Origin: Nannocystis sp. RBIL2
GTDB taxonomy: Bacteria; Myxococcota_A; Polyangia; Nannocystales; Nannocystaceae
DNA: 64,000 bases
Assembly (NCBI RefSeq): GCF_026626745.1
Contig: NZ_JAPNJW010000001.1
Coordinates: 3,580,001-3,644,000 of the forward strand
Direction of reading: 5' to 3'
A program made the position numbers and the translations under genes. The notes below the pieces were generated by a model, which had not been told where the DNA came from, ran no database searches, and saw nothing but the letters and a program-made list of their open reading frames with translations. Below are positions 26,347 through 34,718 of the stretch, one piece after another. The first letter of the stretch is position 1. Every line of letters starts with the position of its first letter.

Positions 26347-26484
26347 AAGACAACCAGACGAGCCCATCCTCGCAAGGACACGCAATCGGGTCGCTAGCCT
26401 TTGCAGAGAGGCAACAATGAACTCCGCGCCGGCCGGATTGACCGACGCGAAGCCAGCTGCGGCCCTATCGGACAGCGCCGGGCT

Positions 26485-27896
26485 CTACGGAGTCGTCACC
26501 ACGGTCACCTCGGCCGTATCGAACGGGGAGCTGATGACCCCGTCATCGTCCCTCACGGTGCCCGTCACCCTGTCGATGTGGGTGAAGTCGCACTGATTAC
26601 TCGTGATCCGCCCCGTGAAGGAGCAGTTGTACGTGGCATTCGCAGCGATGGTTTGCGGGACCGAACAGGTCGTGCTCACGACTCGGGGCCCGAGCGTCCC
26701 GGGGGTGGCGATGTTGCCGAACTGATCGTCCACGAGCGCCTGCAACTGCATGGAATCGAGCGTGGAGTTGTTCCTCACCGAGACGGTGTAGACCGCATCC
26801 ACCTGGATCTGACAGTTCTGAGTCGACACGGCGGTCTTGGTCAGAGTCGGTGGAACGGCGGCATCGGTGATCAGGACGACCGCCGTGTCACTGTCACAGA
26901 TCGCCTCCCCACCGCCTTCCGGAGCCACGCAAGCCGTGACCACGTCCTCGAACTGGACCCCGGGCGCCCCATTCTCGATCTGCGCGGAGAACGTGCAAAT
27001 GGCGGGCGGGTCGTCGGGCTCGAGCACCACGCCGATCAAAGAAGGACAGGTATTGGCGGAAACGCCCGGGGGATTGCCGGCGCCGACGTCGCCGAAAGGA
27101 GCGTCGATGATGCTGACGATCTCCACGTTCACGTCCGACGTATTCTCGATCCTGACCTCATAGGTCGCCGTCCCACCCGGCTCTACGAGCGTTGGCGTCG
27201 TCGTGGTCTTCACGACCCCGAGGCTCACGACCTCGACGGGGACCGTGAAGGTGTCGTCGCACACGCACTTGGACTTCGTGTCGGGGAAGAACTCGAACAC
27301 GCTCGTGTTGGGACTGCAGACCGTGCCGGCCTTGTTGTGCCAGCTGGTGCAGTTCGGCAGCCGCAGCTCGTTGGTGCCCTCGGCCGCCTCGCAGAGGACA
27401 TCCTCGATGGTGAACGTCAAGGCGTATGTGCCGGCGTTGAGGTCACCGCACGCGTCGCCGTCGAGGTTCGTCGAGGGGCTGAGTGCAGGCGTGAGCGCGC
27501 TGATCGAGCACTCGTCCAGACCCCCGCTGCCTCGGGCGCTGTCGCCGCCCTCAGTATTGAACCAGAAGCCCACGTCGTAGCGCGAGTTGGCGGTCACGAC
27601 CGTCTCGAACGTCGCCGTGAGGTCGAACCTCGTGCCAGCGACGCAGGTGCTCGGAAAGACCGACGTCGCCTCCGAGATCTGACGTCGTTGGCCGTGCAGT
27701 TCAGGGTGCCGCCGCCGACCTCCGACGTGAACACCTCCTGCATGCAGGCGACGTTCTCCGTCGATGGACCGTTGATCGGCGGAGGCACCTGCGCCCACGC
27801 AGAACCGACTCTCAACAGCGCCCCGACGCCGGCGACGACCGCCACGCTCGAACGCCCCGCCATGATGTATGCCCAGGTTTGGTTGTGTAATTTCAT
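26485..27896 (-). pseudogene. Secreted DUF11-like repeat protein with a single-base frameshift
   Basis: An N-terminal signal peptide frame (MKLHNQTWAYIMAGRSSVAVV... to VPPPINGPSTENVACMQEVF, GGGTLNCTANDV) stops matching at about 27683. The protein continues one frame over as QISEATSVFPSTC and runs to 26485 with DUF11-like repeats (VVKTTTTPTLVEPGGTATYEVRIENTSDVNVEI, split at T/A; PTLTKTAVSTQNCQ). Restoring one base at GACGT-CAG rejoins them. Both halves are well preserved, so this is either a recent mutation or an assembly indel. It faces the CTLTQGYWKTH gene and shares its composition. Likely a surface structural protein of about 470 residues. Confidence 0.82.
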
Positions 27897-27901
27897 GATC
27901 A

Positions 27902-27911
27902 CTCCTCCTTC
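27902..27911 (-). promoter_or_regulatory. Strong ribosome-binding site
   Basis: AAGGAGGAG lies a few bases before the ATG at 27896 (minus strand). It is the clearest Shine-Dalgarno in this part of the window. It fixes the start of the DUF11-like gene and suggests high expression. Confidence 0.7.
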
Positions 27912-29206
27912 TGTTCACAAATGGTAGGTCCGCTCGGAACGGCGGAATGGTCCGTCGTCCCTTTCGCGCACGCAGTCACCCGACCCAGCCGGCTGGCCAC
28001 GCACGAACGAATCCTGTCTGTCTGCCTCCACCAGCGCCCGGCAAGCGCGCCTGGCGAATGGGTCCCCGGTCTGTCGCTCATCGGACCGACTTGCTCGTTC
28101 GGCCTATAAGCCACCGCTCTTTCGGCGCTCACGCATCACCGAGACGATTCCCAGCCACCCGTTCAATTCCGGCGCCCCCGCCCGCGCGGGCTTGCGGGCT
28201 CCGGTGCTGTGATCTCTCCTGCCGGGGATCTAGCTGCACTCCCACGATTGTACAGTGAACGCTGTCACTCGCCCCGAACATCGTCCGACTGCCGCTGCGG
28301 CCGCGTCGGAGCGAGCAAGCGGAGCGCGAGCCCGACCAGAGCACGACCGCCGAGGAGCGCCCGTGTTCTCCGGATGTCATGGTCAGACTCGACCTGCCCT
28401 CGGGCCCGCGACTCGGTGCTTTCGCGATCGGACAAAGGACCGCAGGAGCGCCCACGCCCCCCTCGCCCGTGGAATGGGTCCATGCAACTCTCGCGTATCG
28501 CCCAGACCAGGTCATGTCAGGCCAATCCTCTCGTTCGCTAGCACCGAATCGTCGATCGCTGCCCCCGTCCATTCGCGGGCTCGCTCGACCCGAACAACCA
28601 TGGCTCAGGTTGTACCGGAGGCCGCCGGCGCGATGATGGAGAGCACGGGGGAACCGACGCCTGCGGTCGTGTCGCACCGCGTCGCTACGCGCCGCTTCGC
28701 GAGCGTCCCGCGTGCCTTCTCATGCTTCGGGTCGCTCCTCCCCGTCGCTGTGAGGCGCGACGCATTCTCGGCCGCTGCCACTCGTGGGGGGTGGCAGCAT
28801 GTCTCGCAGGCCAGGTTCTATCGCATCACCGGCCGTCGGCCATCACACCGAGCGTCGCAGCTCGAGCGCGGTCGCCCTGCGGAATGACGCTGCGTGGCGT
28901 CGCTAAACTGACAGCGAGTTCGAGCCGCCGACGAGGCGCGCCCGGCCCCGGCGACGGGCGCGCCGATCAGCCTGGACCGTCGTCCCGGGCCGCTCTCGTG
29001 GGCGCGCAACCCGGCGGCTCCCCCGCTCTTCGAGGGCGTCTTCGCGGACCCAGATCGGCCATTGTCCGTCGGTCGAATGTCCGCAGGATCGTCGGGTTCA
29101 CCATTTAAACAATCCTCGCGAATGGACCGCGAAGATTTGCGTGATCCGGGCGGCGCGCTCCGGCGGCTGTGCGCCGCCTCGCATTCCGCCCGGAGCCGCC
29201 CGCCGC
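27912..29206. other. Long gene-poor region
   Basis: About 1.3 kb in which no frame looks like protein: the open frames are overlapping, Arg/Ser/Pro-rich and antisense to each other. It lies behind the secreted-protein island and may be decayed sequence. AT-richer patches at about 29090-29130 and 29235-29250. I find no RNA gene, insertion sequence or clear repeat in it. Confidence 0.45.
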
Positions 29207-30010
29207 TCACCCGGCGAAGCCGTCCAGCCACGCGGATGTTTTATTAAACATGTCCTCCACGCCATGGGCCACGAACAGCCGTGGCTGCAGGTCGGCGGGC
29301 GAGTACTCGGTCGCCGCGATCGCGTCGAGGTCGAACGCGCGGTGCTCCGTGTGCAGCACCGCGCGCTCGAGCTCCTCGACCGACGACAGCAGCCCGGCGC
29401 CGAACGCTCGCACCTCGCCCGCTTCGCGGACCAGGCCGAACTCGAGCGTGAACCAGTAGACGCGCTCGATGGCCGGCAGCGCCGCCTCGCTGGCGCGGAG
29501 GGCCGCGCGGCCGAAGCGGCGGTTCAGCGCGGCCACGCGTGGGTCGGCGAGCGTCGCCGCGTGGCCGACCAACTCGTGGATCACGTCGGGCTCGGGCGTG
29601 TACCACGGGCGGCTGGCGTGGCGGATGTACTGCGTCGAAAGGAACGTGTCGGCCGCCAGCGCCGCCAGGAATTCGCGGGCCGCGATCAGCCCCGCCACCG
29701 GGCGCAGACGGATCCCCGAGGCCGCGCGCAGGCGCGACGACACCCCGGCGAGCTGCGGGATGTGCCCGGTCGGCAGCGGGAACCGCCCCAACATCGCCTG
29801 CACCTCGCGGGCGGCGAAGCGGCGGTGCAGCGGCGCCAGGGCGGTCGTCACGGTCCGCCACACCGCGTGCTCGGCGGCGGTGTACGGCGCGTCGGGGATG
29901 GCGCCGTCGCCCGCGTAGCGGTCGGCGATCCGGGCGATGTCGTCGCGCCGGGCGCGGTACGAGCGGTCGTGGAAGCCGGGGTGTTCGGGATCGAGCTGGA
30001 CGTGGAACAT
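29207..30010 (-). CDS. phhA: Phenylalanine 4-hydroxylase (aromatic amino acid hydroxylase)
   Basis: About 267 residues from the ATG at 30010 (upstream residues to 30064 look spurious). It matches the bacterial monomeric enzyme: WYTPEPDVIHELVGHAATL carries the two iron His, and a Glu follows in ERVYWFTLEFGLV. It turns phenylalanine to tyrosine with tetrahydropterin and O2, the first step of Phe breakdown. No other catabolic gene is adjacent. Near the C-terminus FVAHGVEDMFNKTS is encoded over a 14-bp palindrome. Confidence 0.93.
   Translation of the reverse strand: MFHVQLDPEHPGFHDRSYRARRDDIARIADRYAGDGAIPDAPYTAAEHAVWRTVTTALAPLHRRFAAREVQAMLGRFPLPTGHIPQLAGVSSRLRAASGIRLRPVAGLIAAREFLAALAADTFLSTQYIRHASRPWYTPEPDVIHELVGHAATLADPRVAALNRRFGRAALRASEAALPAIERVYWFTLEFGLVREAGEVRAFGAGLLSSVEELERAVLHTEHRAFDLDAIAATEYSPADLQPRLFVAHGVEDMFNKTSAWLDGFAG
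29246..29267. repeat. 14-bp palindromic repeat in phhA coding sequence
   Basis: AACATGTCC-TCCAC-GCCATGGG has two CATG cores 14 bp apart. On the minus strand it is read as HGVEDMF in the variable C-terminus of the hydroxylase. Confidence 0.65.
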
Positions 30011-30265
30011 GCTGACCTGCTGGGGTTTGGGGGGACTCCCGCGGCAGGCCGATCCGCACGACAAAGGGGCCTGCCCTCCGCGGGCGGCCCCTCGTGGCGC
30101 GACGAGGTGCTACGCCCGCGCGCCGTAATAGCGATAACCACCGGCGAAGGCGGCATCGATTCGGGGCGCGAGGGCGAGGCTCACGGGATCAGCATGCCGC
30201 GGCCCGCCACGCGGGTCAATCGGCGGCGCCGCCGCCGGCCCTGAGCGATGTTCTTCGGCGACGAC

Positions 30266-30724
30266 TCAGGCGCGGAGGCGGAGCAGCGCGTCGTGGAGCC
30301 GCTCGAGGAACAGCCCGAACGCGAACCACACCGGCGCATAATCGAGCCGCACCAGCCCGTGGACGTGCCAGCGCGCGTAGCTGTAGTCCCACGGACAGCG
30401 GCCCGACACGGCGCGCAGCAGACGGCCGAACGCGTACTCGACGGCGAAGATACCCGCGGCCCACAGCGCGCCGCGGATCGGCCATGGCCAGTGGCGAATC
30501 CACTCATGACATGGCTCGAAGGCCAGACCGCCCATTCCGTACAGCGGGAACATCCACAGATAGGTGTGCCCCGCCAGCTTCCACCGCTCGGGCGGCGTCA
30601 TCCTGACGCGCACGCGTGGGTCGAGCGGATCCTTGCGGGTGCCGGTGACGAGCTCGTACGCGGCGGTCCATACGATCTCCGCCGCCCAGCCGATCACCCC
30701 GTAGATGAAGAACCGCAGCAGCAC
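30266..30724 (-). CDS. Small membrane protein, CmpB/PF06541-like
   Basis: 152 residues from a GTG at 30724, directly abutting the stop of the upstream CAP-domain gene. Motifs FFIYGVIGWAAEIVWTA, HTYLWMFPLYGMGGLAFEP, and WDYSYARWHVHG with DYAPVWFAFGLFLE are those of the putative ABC-transporter-permease family CmpB, whose function is not established. About four membrane spans. Likely co-transcribed with 30725-32446. Confidence 0.75.
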   Translation of the reverse strand: MLLRFFIYGVIGWAAEIVWTAAYELVTGTRKDPLDPRVRVRMTPPERWKLAGHTYLWMFPLYGMGGLAFEPCHEWIRHWPWPIRGALWAAGIFAVEYAFGRLLRAVSGRCPWDYSYARWHVHGLVRLDYAPVWFAFGLFLERLHDALLRLRA

Positions 30725-32446
30725 TCAGCGCGCCGCTCCCACGGCGATGATGACGACCAGCGAGCCCACGTCCTTGCCCTTGGCGACCTTGGCGATCCCG
30801 ACCCCGACCGCGCCCGCGACCGCCTCCGACCACAGCTGGACGCCGTCGAGCGAGGCGAAGCTCGGCGCCAGCACGCGGTGGGTCTCGACGCGGGCGAACC
30901 GGTGCTTCTCGAGCAGCGCGTCGTATTGCTTGGTCGCGCGGCCCTCGTCGCCGGTGGCGATGCCGTCGGCGAACACCTGCGCCGCCTCCGACAGCCCGCG
31001 GTGCCAGCCGATCGCGGCCAGGCCCTTCTGTTTGCGCAGGGCGTCGACGCGGTCGCGCAGGGCCTTCGGCATGTCGGACGTCGGCGCGTCGGCGCCGACC
31101 TTCGAGTAGTAGTTCTGCGTCAGCAAGATCGGTCGCGGCGCGTCCTTGGCCTCGGTCTCGGGCGGGGCGATGACCACGCCGATGCCGACGTGGGTCACGT
31201 CGGTGGCGAGGATGTTCACGCGGTGCCCGGGGCTCTGCATCAGCCCCTGGTGGATCGCCCACGGCCCGTAGCCGCGGGCCACGTTCTCGCGCACCACCGC
31301 CGACTTCACGCCGGCGCGATTGAAGCGGTCGTCGACGTCGCCGGTCGACGGCGAGGTGTGGCCGACGAACCCGCTGCGCAGCATGTCCTCGCTGTGCGCC
31401 TGGGAGATCGCCGCCGCCTGGTTGTCCCACTGCAGCAGCGGCAGCCCCTGGCGCGCGCGCGTGTCGTTGAGCGCCGCGAAGTTGGCGCGGGCGATCTCGG
31501 CCGCGTCGACGCTCGCGTCCATCCGCTCGACCTCGATGCGCAGCGCGCCCGGCGGGTCCTCGCCGCAGTACAGCGGGAAGTTGGCGACGACCTCCGGCCC
31601 GTATGTCCCTTCGGCCAGGACCTCGATCTGATAGGCCCCGCGCCCGTGCTCGCACGAGAACTGACCGACGAACTCGCCGCGCGAGATCTTGGCGGGGATC
31701 GGCGTCCACCGGCCCTGCGGGTCGAACACCTCGAACGACGGGTTCTGCCGCTTGCCGAGCAGGCGCCCGCGGATCTCCGCGCGCCCGTTGGCCGGCAGCG
31801 CCTTGGCCATCGGCTCGATCGCCGCCCCGCGCTCGGTCAGCGCCACCACCAGGCGCATCGTCCCGTCCGGCAGCGTCGACACCCCGGCCCCGAAGTACAC
31901 CCCTCCGCGCGTCAGCTGCCGCACCGACTCGCGCGCCGCCTTCGCCAGCATAGCGATCGCCTCGCGGCAGCTCGCGCCGACCTGCTCGCCGCACGGCGCC
32001 CCGTCGCGCGGCAGCTCGGAGATCGCCAGCCGCGGCGGCGGGTCGTACAGCCCGACCCACGAGGTGATGCCGGTGATCAGCGCCCCCGGCACGTTGGTGC
32101 GGTCGGGCGCGGTGCGGGCCAGCTCGCGCGCCGCTCGCGACAGCCCGGCGTCGTGGCGCAGGCCGGCGCCGTTCATCGCCTCCACCAGCGCCGCCTCGGC
32201 GGCGTTCAGCGTCTGCTGGACCGGCGTGCCGTAGCGCGGGACCCCGGCGCTCGACAGCCGCACGTCCTCGACCGCGATGGAGATCCCGCGCACCCGGGGG
32301 GCCGTGGTCGCGCCGTCGGCCAGGACGCCGCCGGCCCCGCCACCACCACCAGCGCTGCCGCCCCCGCCTTGCCCACCGGCACAACCTGTCTGTACGAACA
32401 TGCTCGAGAGGACAAGTCCGAACGCACATGTCTTCAAGTTCAGCAT
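30725..32446 (-). CDS. CAP (SCP/PR1)-domain lipoprotein
   Basis: 573 residues. Signal and lipobox MLNLKTCAFGLVLSSMFVQTGC, then a long Gly/Ser linker. The middle (about 340-470) is a CAP domain with QAHSEDMLRSGFVGHTSP, NRAGVKSAVVRENVARG and HRVNILATDVTHVGIGV, the conserved His/Glu cavity of secreted SCP/PR1 proteins. N- and C-terminal parts are helical and unassigned. CAP proteins bind lipids or act at surfaces. A four-unit 14-bp palindrome run lies inside the signal-peptide coding region. Confidence 0.87.
   Translation of the reverse strand: MLNLKTCAFGLVLSSMFVQTGCAGGQGGGGSAGGGGGAGGVLADGATTAPRVRGISIAVEDVRLSSAGVPRYGTPVQQTLNAAEAALVEAMNGAGLRHDAGLSRAARELARTAPDRTNVPGALITGITSWVGLYDPPPRLAISELPRDGAPCGEQVGASCREAIAMLAKAARESVRQLTRGGVYFGAGVSTLPDGTMRLVVALTERGAAIEPMAKALPANGRAEIRGRLLGKRQNPSFEVFDPQGRWTPIPAKISRGEFVGQFSCEHGRGAYQIEVLAEGTYGPEVVANFPLYCGEDPPGALRIEVERMDASVDAAEIARANFAALNDTRARQGLPLLQWDNQAAAISQAHSEDMLRSGFVGHTSPSTGDVDDRFNRAGVKSAVVRENVARGYGPWAIHQGLMQSPGHRVNILATDVTHVGIGVVIAPPETEAKDAPRPILLTQNYYSKVGADAPTSDMPKALRDRVDALRKQKGLAAIGWHRGLSEAAQVFADGIATGDEGRATKQYDALLEKHRFARVETHRVLAPSFASLDGVQLWSEAVAGAVGVGIAKVAKGKDVGSLVVIIAVGAAR
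31601..31620. repeat. 14-bp palindromic repeat in coding sequence
   Basis: TATG and CAGG cores lie 14 bp apart around TCCCTTCGGC. On the minus strand it is read as LAEGTYG in the CAP-domain lipoprotein. Confidence 0.6.
32383..32434. repeat. 14-bp palindromic repeat, four units, inside a signal peptide
   Basis: CCTG, CATG, CAAG and CATG cores fall exactly 14 bp apart. The DNA encodes the hydrophobic signal and lipobox region of the CAP-domain lipoprotein (minus strand). Confidence 0.75.
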
Positions 32447-32453
32447 CGTCCCC

Positions 32454-33707
32454 TCACTCGAGCCGCAGCACCGCCGCGTTGTCCCAGGCGTGGAAGTCGG
32501 GCGCGCGGGTCGGGCTCAGCGACAGGCCGACGGCCCGCTTGCGCCCGACCCGCTCGAGGCGGAACGCGTTGACCCGCAGCTGCATTCCCGCGCGCGGCGG
32601 GCAGGCCAGCTCGGTCTCGGCGCACAGCTCGTCCCACGGGATCGCCACCTCGACGACGAAGCCGCGGTCGCGGTCGCGCGGGCCGTCGATGGTGCCGTCC
32701 GCCTGCACCGCCGTGCGCCAGCGCGAGTCCCAGGCCTCGTCGCCGGTGCGATAGCGCGGGAAGCGAGCGTCAAAGGTGACCCCGCGCGCCGACACCTGAT
32801 ACTCGAGGTAGCGTCGCCCTTCATTGGTCGCCGCGACGAACAGCTCGAACGCCTCCTGCTTGTACAGCGGGTCGTCCTGCTGGGTGTACTCGGTCCACAG
32901 GTCGTCGTCGGGCACGTCGGCGGCGGCGTAGAGAAAGGCGTCGTCCCAGGCGAACGCGACCCGCGTGCCGAGCCCCGGCGACAGCGACCCGAACGGCGTC
33001 ATCTGCCCCCTCGTCGTCGCCGTCGGGTCGGGCTCGCCGTCGAGCGACAGCGTCAACGGCACGCCGGTCTGGCCGCTCCACGTCGCCTCGTCGAGCACGC
33101 CGTCGACCGTGATGCTGTTCGCCCGCGGCGCAGTGACCTGCATCGGCCCGCCGGCCACCCGCACTGCCGCGAGGATCGCCACGCCGTCGGCCCGCCGCGG
33201 CCCCGCGACCGCCACGTCGCCGACCAGCTCCGCCACGATCACCGCGTGGCTGGCGTGCCACGGCGACGCCAGCGTCAGCTCGACCTCCGCGTCTTCGACG
33301 GGCCCCGCGAGCTCGACGAAGCGGTCGCGCGGATCGTCGACCGGGCCGCGCGGTACGCTCGTCTGGCCGCGCGCCTCCTGCAGCCCTGCGATCTGCGGCG
33401 CCCGCAGGCCGACCCGCAGGCGCGCGCCGGCGCCGATGCCCGTGGCCGCGAAGCGCACCTTGATCGCCTCGCCCGGGCGCGGGTCGGCCGGCGTCACCTG
33501 CCGCGCGCCGATCGTCGCCCCGCCGGCGAACCGCACGTCCCCGTCGAAGCGCTGGCCGCCCTGCGGGTCGGCGAAGTCGCCCGCGTGCAGCACCGGCTCG
33601 ACCGGCGGCTCGGCCCGCTCGGCCGGCCCGCGCGGGTCGCCGCCGCAGCCCGACGCCGCGACGAGATGTCCGAAGAGACAGCTCGCCGCGAGGCCCGTCA
33701 GGCGCAT
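32454..33707 (-). CDS. Lipoprotein with CBM9-like C-terminal domain
   Basis: About 417 residues from MRLTGLAASCLFGHL (ATG 33707). Lipobox region VAASGC. The N-terminal half is beta-rich with no named family. The C-terminal half (about 205-417) has the strand and loop pattern of family 9 carbohydrate-binding / DOMON-like sandwiches: ITVDGVLDEATWSGQTG, VAFAWDDAFLYAAADVPDDDLW (split at Y/A), KQEAFELFVAA, YLEYQVSARGVTFDARF, GFVVEVAIPWDEL. Probably binds glycan or haem-like ligands at the surface; which is unclear. It precedes the CAP-domain gene on the same strand by 7 bp. Confidence 0.78.
   Translation of the reverse strand: MRLTGLAASCLFGHLVAASGCGGDPRGPAERAEPPVEPVLHAGDFADPQGGQRFDGDVRFAGGATIGARQVTPADPRPGEAIKVRFAATGIGAGARLRVGLRAPQIAGLQEARGQTSVPRGPVDDPRDRFVELAGPVEDAEVELTLASPWHASHAVIVAELVGDVAVAGPRRADGVAILAAVRVAGGPMQVTAPRANSITVDGVLDEATWSGQTGVPLTLSLDGEPDPTATTRGQMTPFGSLSPGLGTRVAFAWDDAFLYAAADVPDDDLWTEYTQQDDPLYKQEAFELFVAATNEGRRYLEYQVSARGVTFDARFPRYRTGDEAWDSRWRTAVQADGTIDGPRDRDRGFVVEVAIPWDELCAETELACPPRAGMQLRVNAFRLERVGRKRAVGLSLSPTRAPDFHAWDNAAVLRLE
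33664..33682. repeat. 14-bp palindromic repeat inside a signal peptide
   Basis: GATGTCC-GAAGA-GACAGC: cores 14 bp apart in the minus-strand coding sequence for SCLFGHLVA of the CBM9-like lipoprotein. Confidence 0.6.
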
Positions 33708-33892
33708 CCGCGCTGACGAGACCACACCGGGTTGGCCTTGGCAAGGCGACCGCCGCGAACGCGCAAGGAACGGGGTGCGACTTCGCGCAATCGCCGCACG
33801 AGTCGCCGCAGACCCGGGAGAAACCCGCAGCGCAGACCGAGAATGGGGAGCTCTCCACGCGCTCGGGGCGCCCGGCGCGACCGTCGCGGCCG

Positions 33893-33977
33893 ACCTGTCC
33901 GCGAGGACAGCTTTCTCGCCGAACTCTCGCCGCGGCTCAACAGCACCTGTCCTTCAGGTCATCTTTAAAAGATCATC
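33893..33977. repeat. Two runs of the 14-bp palindromic repeat, intergenic
   Basis: One run at 33893-33912 (CCTGTCC-GCGA-GGACAG) and one at 33944-33977 (CCTG, CATC, CATC, 14 bp apart, ending in an A/T-rich TTTAAAAGATC). Both lie between two minus-strand lipoprotein genes, so they may mark the 3' end of the gene at 34023-34718. The rest of 33708-34022 holds no gene. Confidence 0.75.
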
Positions 33978-34022
33978 CTCGCACGGCGGCTCGTCCGTGC
34001 CCCACGCTCGACCTCCTCGCCG

Positions 34023-34718
34023 TCATCGCTGAAGGGTGAGCGCGTACTCGCGGGTGGCGGGGACGTAGCTGCCGGTTACGCCGTCGGCGAGGCGGTGCTT
34101 GAGGCTGATCCCCGGCCACTCGCAGCGGTCGGAGCGGCGCAGCGGGAAGGTCGCCGCCTCGAAGCCGAGCCAGGCCGCCACCGCGGCGCAGTCCATGTCC
34201 TCCGGAACATGTCCGCGAAGACCGACGCAGCGCCCGCCGCGGAACTGCAGCGCCAGCGCGCCGTCGGCGGGGCGGGCCCATCCGTCTGCCAATTGCAGCG
34301 GCCCGAGCTGCGCCTCGATCGCCGCCTGCTTGCGCCCGAGCAGCTGCGCGGGCGGGACCTTCGCGGGCGGAGCGACGGCCTGCGCCGACGCGACTGGCCC
34401 GACCTCCGGCGTGGCTGCGTCGGGCTGCCCCGAGGCGCCTGCACTCGCGTCCGCGCCCGCCGGCGCTGACGGATCGGGTCTCCCTGTCGGCTCCCTGCTC
34501 GCGTGCTCATCCGGCGCCGATGCGTCGCTCACCTCCGCGGCCGATGGCTCCGGCCGCTCCGCGTTCGCCGGAGCTGCACCTTGCGACATGTCCTTCGAGC
34601 CAGCACATCCGGCGAACGAACCGAGCATCAGCCACGCGACGAGACAGCGCACCGCGCGAGCGTGGCACGCCCGGGCGAGCGCCCGCAAGCGCCGGCCAGG
34701 ACCGACAGCCGGGCTCAC
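34023..34718 (-). CDS. Lipoprotein coupled to the DUF5682 gene
   Basis: Up to 231 residues. The GTG at 34718 overlaps the DUF5682 stop by 4 bp (GTGA), but a start nearer AVRCLVAWLMLGSFAGC is also possible. Lipobox FAGC, then a Ser/Ala/Pro/Asp linker of about 90 residues and a small C-terminal domain (QLLGRKQAAIEAQLGPLQLADGW, split at A/Q; SLKHRLADGVTGSYVPATREYALTLQ, split at T/G). Two palindrome runs are read in frame as AGSKDMSQG and LRGHVPEDMDC. Coupling suggests co-expression with the MoxR/vWA operon, although a surface partner for a cytosolic machine would be odd. Confidence 0.7.
   Translation of the reverse strand: MSPAVGPGRRLRALARACHARAVRCLVAWLMLGSFAGCAGSKDMSQGAAPANAERPEPSAAEVSDASAPDEHASREPTGRPDPSAPAGADASAGASGQPDAATPEVGPVASAQAVAPPAKVPPAQLLGRKQAAIEAQLGPLQLADGWARPADGALALQFRGGRCVGLRGHVPEDMDCAAVAAWLGFEAATFPLRRSDRCEWPGISLKHRLADGVTGSYVPATREYALTLQR
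34191..34224. repeat. 14-bp palindromic repeat, three units, in coding sequence
   Basis: GTCCATGTCC-TCCG-GAACATGTCC-GCGAA-GACC, cores 14 bp apart. It is read on the minus strand as GLRGHVPEDMDC. Confidence 0.8.
34585..34604. repeat. 14-bp palindromic repeat just after a lipobox
   Basis: GACATGTCC-TTCGA-GCCAGC, read on the minus strand as AGSKDMSQ immediately behind the lipid-modified Cys. Confidence 0.7.

Noticed and set aside
28129..28887. Overlapping frames on both strands in the gene-poor region
   Set aside because: Arg/Ser/Pro-rich, no motifs, mutually antisense and without ribosome sites.
30500..30525. Another 14-bp repeat locus (GACATGGCTCGAAGGCC)
   Set aside because: Only one weak arm pair; not distinguishable from chance.
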